From Candidatus Bathyarchaeota archaeon (lineage in GTDB: Archaea; Thermoproteota; Bathyarchaeia; 40CM-2-53-6): 10,270 nt of DNA. Each line of letters opens with the position of its first letter. The first letter of the stretch is position 1. The notes beneath the pieces were generated by a model that worked only from the letters and a program-made list of their open reading frames with translations, made no database searches and was not told where the DNA came from. The DNA lies in NCBI GenBank assembly GCA_005882955.1, contig VBBB01000046.1:1317-11586 (forward strand), read 5' to 3'. Made by a program: the position numbers and the translations under genes. Positions 6,067 through 10,270 of the stretch are shown piece by piece.

Positions 6067-7280
6067 CTAGTTCGGTGGTCTCATTTCGTTGGAGAGGAGA
6101 TCATCGAGTTCTTCTTTCGCGTCTAGCGAGACGGCAATCCGTTCGTATTCGTCCGGGTTGTGCTCATAGATGAATCGAAGGAGGGGAAAGTAGAGCTGTT
6201 GGGCTCTACGGACAGAGACGTGGCTTTTGACGCCAATAGACGCGGCGGCCTTTTTGCGGGTATCTCTAATCGATCTTGTTCGGGACATCGAACTGATCTT
6301 CTGCGGAAACCTCATCGGGACCCAGCCGCTCAGAGATGTTTGTTTCGCAATAGCGACACCCGCTGTCATTAGGTCTAGGGCGTACGACAGGAGATGCCAG
6401 GACTGGGTCTTCTTGATCCGGCCGAAGTATAGATCAGATTCGGCGAGAGCAGACATGGCTTCCTCCAGCTCTTTCGGCTTCGGGATTTGGTATGGTGCGT
6501 TCTCGAAGATCCACTGAAACAGCATTTCTTGGTCTACGTCTGAGATTGAGAGGGCTCGTCTTGCTGATGCCGTAGTCCGGCTGTTGAAGATTATCCGCAG
6601 AACCTCAAAGATGGACTCTGTCCGGTCCCGTCCTGACAGAAGGTCGATATCGTCGACGGTTAACGACCGATGTCTGCTCGAAAGCAGTTGCATATCGTTG
6701 AGGATAGATCTGATGTCCCCACGGTCTCGATCGAGTATGAGCCTTAGAGCGTCATCGTTAGCTTTCACTCCTTCTTGATTCAGAATATTCCTCAAGAGTG
6801 GGAGACCGTCTCGTACTCCTAGTCGTTTGAGTTCTATCTGCAGACATGCTTCTCTTAGCGGTCGGGTCTTTGGGTCCCACGGATCGTTGGCGGTCAAGAT
6901 CAACGGATACTGGGTCTCCTTGATTATTTGGAGGATGGTCGCTACTGCTCCTTGATCAGCACTGAGGTTGATTCCATCTACCTCATCCAGAAGAATTAGC
7001 CTACCCTTGCCAACCCCGCAACCTTAGCGAGTATGTCTCCGCTTCTCTTGTCTGAAGCATTGATCTCGACGAGATCCCAGCCGCGTTCTCGGGCTAAGGC
7101 CTCCGTAACTGAGGTCTTACCAACACCAGCCGGGCCGTAGAGTAGTACTGCTGCTTTGCTGGGTCTGCCCTTGCTCCATGACTCGATCCATTCTCGAAGT
7201 TTCTCGATGGCTGTCTTGTTCCCAGCCACGTCCTTGCTCGTCCTCGGTTTGTATTTTGTTGTCCAAGGTTCTACTGACAT
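6067..7280 (-). pseudogene. rfcL: Replication factor C large subunit, interrupted by a frameshift
   Basis: RFC-L is the large subunit of the clamp loader that opens and loads PCNA. Starting at ATG 7280, the first frame gives 94 residues with KYKPRTSKDVAGN, Walker A GPAGVGKTS (49-57) and the conserved EINASDKRSGD, then stops at 6996-6998. The protein continues in the -1 frame, which is open only from 7023 downwards: GKGRLILLDEVDGIN (Walker B), then LILTANDPWDPK (sensor 1), an RGDIRSILND arginine-sensor region and the collar domain to 6067. The switch must fall within 6999-7023. The segment between the AG of KVAG and Walker B also looks several residues shorter than in relatives, so a small out-of-frame deletion is likely. 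No PIP-box (QxxLxxFF-like) is seen at the C-terminus. It lies 16 bp after rfcS, in the same operon. Causes could be a sequencing or assembly error, true mutation, or less likely recoding. Confidence 0.9.
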
Positions 7281-7296
7281 GGCAAATGTCTCAAAG

Positions 7297-8247
7297 CTAT
7301 GCGTCCGACGCGAGCTTCGCTAGCAAAGCGCTTAGCTGGATCTCTTCGTCTCCACCTTGAACGAGTCGATAGTCGATCTCGCCAACTGCCTCGATGAGGC
7401 TGATTCTCTTCTTTTCCGGCACTGGAAGCCGGAAGATTTCCGAGTGAATCTGCCGGACTATCTCGGATCCTGATAATCCGTACTTGACTAGGAGTTGTCG
7501 AAGTTCCTCGCGGGCCTTGATGAAATCGCCCTTCATCGCATGAGTAAGCATCTCATGAACATCAGTAGGCTTCGCCCTACCTACCACCTGGTAGACCGCT
7601 TCCTCGGTAATCCCTTTGGACATTGACGCGGCTGCTTGAAGCGTGTTGATCCCCTTCCTTAGATCCCCCTCCGCGACCTCGACAACTGACTTGAGACCCG
7701 ACTCAGTCACCTTCAATCCTTCCTGCTTGGCGATGTTGTGAAGGTGTTCAACAATCTTCGACTCAGGTAGAGGAGTGAAGCGGAATAGAGCGCATCTGGA
7801 CTGGATGGGCTCGATTATCCTCCCAGAATAGTTACAACAGAGGATGAACCGGCAGGTCTCAGTGTACTTCTCCATCGTCCTTCGTAGAGCGGCCTGTGCG
7901 TCATTGGTCATGTTGTCAGCTTCGTCCAGGACGAGAATCTTGAAGGGGACTTGGCTCAGCGATGCCATCCGCGCAAACTCCTTTACAGTAGTACGGACAA
8001 CGTCGATTCCTCTCTCATCGCTCGCGTTTAGCTCCATGAACACGTCTTGGAATCTCTCTCCGAATAGATCGTGTGCGAGGCATAGTGCGGCGGTTGTCTT
8101 TCCTGTTCCCGGGGGTCCGGCGAAGAGGGAGTGTGGCATCGATCCTCTCGTGACAAACTCTTTGAGACGAGAAACGATCTCTTCCTGATCTACTATCTGG
8201 TCCAGAGTCTTGGGCCGATATTTCTCGGTCCAGAGAGCAGCTTCCAA
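7297..8247 (-). CDS. rfcS: Replication factor C small subunit
   Basis: RFC-S forms most of the hetero-pentameric clamp loader with RFC-L and uses ATP to load PCNA. The 316-residue protein opens ALWTEKYRPKTLDQIV (RFC box), followed by Walker A GPPGTGKTT (44-52), LNASDERGIDVVR (73-85), Walker B LVLDEAD (105-111), sensor 1 CCNYSGRI around residue 139, the SRC motif (150-152, trans arginine finger) and GDLRKGINTLQ (sensor 2). The C-terminal collar is complete. The start is TTG 8247, supported by a TATA-like box about 22 bp upstream. It is the first gene of an rfcS-rfcL operon divergent from gins23-mcm. All key residues are present. Confidence 0.97.
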   Translation of the reverse strand: MEAALWTEKYRPKTLDQIVDQEEIVSRLKEFVTRGSMPHSLFAGPPGTGKTTAALCLAHDLFGERFQDVFMELNASDERGIDVVRTTVKEFARMASLSQVPFKILVLDEADNMTNDAQAALRRTMEKYTETCRFILCCNYSGRIIEPIQSRCALFRFTPLPESKIVEHLHNIAKQEGLKVTESGLKSVVEVAEGDLRKGINTLQAAASMSKGITEEAVYQVVGRAKPTDVHEMLTHAMKGDFIKAREELRQLLVKYGLSGSEIVRQIHSEIFRLPVPEKKRISLIEAVGEIDYRLVQGGDEEIQLSALLAKLASDA

Positions 8248-8264
8248 CAGGGTCAGCCGGTGAG

Positions 8265-8272
8265 ATTTTATG
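8265..8272 (-). promoter_or_regulatory. TATA-like box for the rfcS-rfcL operon
   Basis: The minus strand reads CATAAAAT, centred about 22 bp from the TTG start of rfcS, implying a leaderless or nearly leaderless transcript. No other AT-rich element stands closer to the gene. Confidence 0.5.
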
Positions 8273-8349
8273 TCTGATACAAAAGACTGTTTCGCTCACC
8301 TCTACACGAAATATCCTGAGGATCAGATCGTTCTTTCTGGTCAAGAACA

Positions 8350-8356
8350 GATATAG
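8350..8356 (+). promoter_or_regulatory. Possible TATA-like box for the gins23-mcm unit
   Basis: GATATAG lies about 45 bp before the proposed CTG start of gins23. A transcription start about 25 bp downstream (near 8378) would leave a leader of roughly 20 nt that contains TGGGGCGAG, a weak Shine-Dalgarno candidate. The fit to consensus is modest. Confidence 0.3.
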
Positions 8357-8398
8357 TGGGGTCTCCGAACCGTCACACTCCCTCCTGGGGCGAGCAGA

Positions 8399-8962
8399 CT
8401 GAACGAACAACCATCCATAGTTACGATAGTAGACACCGAATTTGAAAACTCGCCCAGCCGAGTCAATTTTCTCCGAGAATTTCCTGAGACAAGAATGGGC
8501 GACAGAGTCATGGGCCCGTACCGTCAAGGCCAAGAAGTGGAGCTTCCGCTCTGGATCACTACTCATTTAGTGCAAATGGGATACGCGAAATTCCGCGACG
8601 AGGACCAGCTCACGCTCAACACGCTCTCCACAACCCATTACAAGGAGACCCTGCCCGGGTCCCGTCAAGTCCCTAAGCTCCCACGCATCTTCTACTTCCA
8701 GCTACGACGGCTCCTGAAAGATCTCAAGAGTCAGGAAGCCAAGGACAGAGCCAAAGGCAGAGACCTAGACAAGGCAGTCTCCCTGGCGCAAGACATCGTT
8801 AACATCAGAGTCAAGAAAATAGCCTCCCTAAGCGCCTCGGGCGAACAGACCACCGAGCTTACCTCCAACCTCACAGCCGAAGAGCTCAGTCTCTATCAGA
8901 GCATCCGGGAAACGGTGGACAAGTGGAAGAAAGACATTCTTGGACGTGAAGCGACCAGTTGA
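8399..8962 (+). CDS. gins23: GINS complex subunit, Gins23-like, probable non-ATG start
   Basis: GINS joins MCM and GAN/Cdc45-like proteins in the archaeal replicative helicase complex. The key evidence is GPYRQGQEVELPLWITTHLV followed by QMGYAKF, the 'GPxxxGxxxELPxWxxxxLxxxGxAxF' pattern of the small N-terminal domain of Sld5/Psf2/Psf3-like Gins23, then helices rich in Leu/Arg (LPRIFYFQLRRLLKDLK) of the larger alpha domain. The first ATG (8495) would cut off a plausible beta strand (IVTIVDTEFENSPSRVNFL) that precedes it in frame. No ATG, GTG or TTG exists between 8495 and the upstream in-frame TAG (8354-8356). CTG 8399 gives 187 residues. The stop overlaps the mcm TTG, and gins23 next to mcm is a common archaeal arrangement. 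The start remains unproven; the minimum CDS is 8495-8962. Confidence 0.85.
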   Translation: MNEQPSIVTIVDTEFENSPSRVNFLREFPETRMGDRVMGPYRQGQEVELPLWITTHLVQMGYAKFRDEDQLTLNTLSTTHYKETLPGSRQVPKLPRIFYFQLRRLLKDLKSQEAKDRAKGRDLDKAVSLAQDIVNIRVKKIASLSASGEQTTELTSNLTAEELSLYQSIRETVDKWKKDILGREATS

Positions 8963-10270
8963 CCGCCCTTCTCAAGACCGCCAGACCAGAGGATGTCTTC
9001 CAGGACCTTTTTCGAACTCACGAATCTGACCAAATAGGCTCAAAATACCGAAAACGCCTGGCCCAAGTCGCTATTACTAACGGCAAATCCCTCATCATCG
9101 ACTTCGACGACCTCATCTCATTCGACCCCGCCCTGGCGCGTAGCCTCGTCGAGAAGCCTGACGATTACATCACTTACGCAAGTTCGGCTGCCACCGCCCA
9201 GATGCGGGTTGAAGACCCTGAATATGCCGAACACGTGGGGAAGATCTTCGCACGGTTCCGACGCCTACCAGAGAAGACCGCCCTCAGAAAGATCGGAGCG
9301 GAACATATCAAGAAAATTGCTCTCGTGGACGGCATCGTCGTACGAACAACCCAAGTAAAACCAACAATCGTCAGCGCAGTCTTCCGCTGCCGAAAATGTC
9401 TCGAAATAACAGTTCTAGACCAAGAAGGAGAGCTGATCCACGGACCCGGAAGTCACTGCCAGTTCTGCAAGCAGAGCACCTCATTCGAACTCTTACAGGA
9501 ACAATCAAAATTCAAGAACACACAGGAAGCTCGAATACAGGAGAGACCCGAAGATCTTCCCCCTGGACAGCTGCCAAGATATCTCGAGGTAAGGTTGGAG
9601 GACGATCTAGTTGACTCTGCGCGTCCAGGCGACAGAGTTTCCGTAACATCCATCGTTCGTGCGGAGAAACAAGCAGTCGGAGAACGAGGAAGACTTCGAA
9701 CCTTCAACATCTACCTGGACGCCAACTTCGTCGATGTTGTCGGGAAGGAAACAGAAGTCGTCGAAATTACTCCAGAAGATGAGAAACAGATACTGGAGGC
9801 GGCCCAAGATCCATGGGTACAGCGAAAACTCGTGATGAGTCTCGCCCCGTCAATATACGGCTACGAGGACGTGAAAGAGGGAATACTCTACCTCCTATTC
9901 GGCGGAACGGCAAAACAGCTTCCCGATGGAGTCAACATTAGAGGCGACGAGAACGTGTTGTTAATCGGGGATCCTGGGACCGCCAAGAGTCAATTGCTTC
10001 AGTACGTCTCGAGGATCGCGCCTAGAGGTCTCTACACATCCGGGCGAGGAACAACAGCTGCAGGTCTTACTGCAGCAGTCTTGCGTGAAAAGACTGGCGG
10101 CATGATTCTAGAAGCTGGCGCCCTCGTACTCGCTGACAAAGGAGTGGCATGTCTCCACCCCGATAGCCAAGTGTTGATCGACGGGATCTCAACTCGCATT
10201 GGTCATCTTTTCGATGCGAAGAACGCGAAGATAGCTGTGACAAAGGCAGGGTACCACTTGACCATGTCGG
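8959..10270 (+). CDS. mcm: MCM replicative DNA helicase, N-terminal part, interrupted by an intein and cut by the window end
   Basis: MCM is the hexameric helicase that unwinds DNA at the fork. The TTG start at 8959 overlaps the gins23 stop (TTGA), and the upstream in-frame TGA at 8947-8949 leaves no other start before it. The N-terminal domain is followed by a zinc ribbon with Cys144, Cys147, Cys167 and Cys170 (CRKC and CQFC). The AAA+ domain follows: SIYGYEDVKEGILYLLFGG, Walker A GDPGTAKSQ (337-345) and YTSGRGTTAAGLTAAVLRE, the conserved run before Walker B. The last extein residues are GALVLADKGVA. The expected CIDEFDKM is replaced by an intein beginning at Cys398 (10150). The remainder of the gene is outside the window. 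Confidence 0.95.
   Translation, partial: MTALLKTARPEDVFQDLFRTHESDQIGSKYRKRLAQVAITNGKSLIIDFDDLISFDPALARSLVEKPDDYITYASSAATAQMRVEDPEYAEHVGKIFARFRRLPEKTALRKIGAEHIKKIALVDGIVVRTTQVKPTIVSAVFRCRKCLEITVLDQEGELIHGPGSHCQFCKQSTSFELLQEQSKFKNTQEARIQERPEDLPPGQLPRYLEVRLEDDLVDSARPGDRVSVTSIVRAEKQAVGERGRLRTFNIYLDANFVDVVGKETEVVEITPEDEKQILEAAQDPWVQRKLVMSLAPSIYGYEDVKEGILYLLFGGTAKQLPDGVNIRGDENVLLIGDPGTAKSQLLQYVSRIAPRGLYTSGRGTTAAGLTAAVLREKTGGMILEAGALVLADKGVACLHPDSQVLIDGISTRIGHLFDAKNAKIAVTKAGYHLTMS
10150..10270 (+). mobile_element. N-terminal part of an intein inserted in the MCM Walker B motif
   Basis: After GVA the sequence reads CLHPDSQVLIDGISTRIGHL, a typical intein block A. It begins with the nucleophilic Cys, has the Pro-Asp/Ser-x-Val-Leu strand and a Gly turn, and continues with 'TRIGHLF', similar to 'xKIGELF' in archaeal inteins. 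MCM proteins normally continue CIDEFDKM here, so the insertion is in the ATPase active site. Only about 40 residues are visible, so the presence of a homing endonuclease, the block B TxxH and the C-terminal His-Asn cannot be judged. The first downstream extein residue would be Cys if the normal CIDEFDKM follows. Confidence 0.9.

Noticed and set aside
8354..8356. In-frame TAG read as pyrrolysine, joining the 28-codon ORF to gins23
   Set aside because: A Gins23 protein does not need the extra N-terminal segment, and nothing in this window shows pyrrolysine use; a CTG start is simpler.
8015..8566. Minus-strand ORF covering the 5' half of rfcS and the intergenic region
   Set aside because: It is out of frame with the clear rfcS frame, rich in Arg/Ser, and runs antisense through the gins23 start; it is a shadow.
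1..10270. CRISPR arrays, insertion sequences, toxin-antitoxin or defence genes
   Set aside because: No spaced direct repeats, transposase-like frames or defence motifs were seen. Apart from the intein and tRNA introns, the window is housekeeping in character.

Overview
The window is archaeal and most likely comes from the TACK side of the tree, in the Nitrososphaeria/Bathyarchaeia/Thermoproteota neighbourhood. It carries clamp-loader RFC small and large subunits, a Gins23-like GINS subunit and an MCM helicase, all archaeal or eukaryotic-type replication proteins. It also has a tRNA broken by bulge-helix-bulge introns and several TATA-like boxes about 22-30 nt before start codons, which points to leaderless or short-leader transcripts. 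Base composition looks moderate. The lineage is inferred from gene content only.

Positions 1-530 hold the degraded or frameshifted end of an unidentified small protein (+) and a proline tRNA (GGG) on the minus strand. The tRNA appears to have three introns, in the D-loop, the anticodon stem and the variable loop. Positions 635-2118 hold a two-gene unit (+): an unknown soluble protein overlapping by one base a membrane M48 (HtpX-like) metalloprotease. Positions 2151-4070 (minus) hold a four-helix membrane protein of unknown function and an asparagine-synthase-like protein whose catalytic Cys is replaced by Ser. Diverging from the latter is adenylosuccinate lyase, purB (4135-5472, +), from an intergenic gap of only 64 bp. 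Positions 5557-6001 hold two tiny genes (+): a two-helix membrane protein and a 47-residue soluble protein.

Positions 6067-10270 form a replication block. rfcS then rfcL run leftwards with a 16-bp gap, and rfcL is broken by a frameshift between its Walker A and Walker B motifs. Running rightwards from the same intergenic region are gins23 and mcm, which overlap by 4 bp. The gins23 reading frame has no ATG, GTG or TTG codon early enough to include its N-terminal strand, so an unusual start is suspected. The mcm gene is interrupted exactly at Walker B (after Gly-Val-Ala) by the beginning of an intein that runs off the end of the window.

The clamp loader (RFC) loads PCNA, and GINS activates MCM for unwinding, so the divergent block brings fork-opening and clamp-loading functions together. 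The points most worth a second look are the three-intron tRNA, the MCM Walker B intein, the rfcL frameshift and the Ser-for-Cys asparagine synthase homologue.
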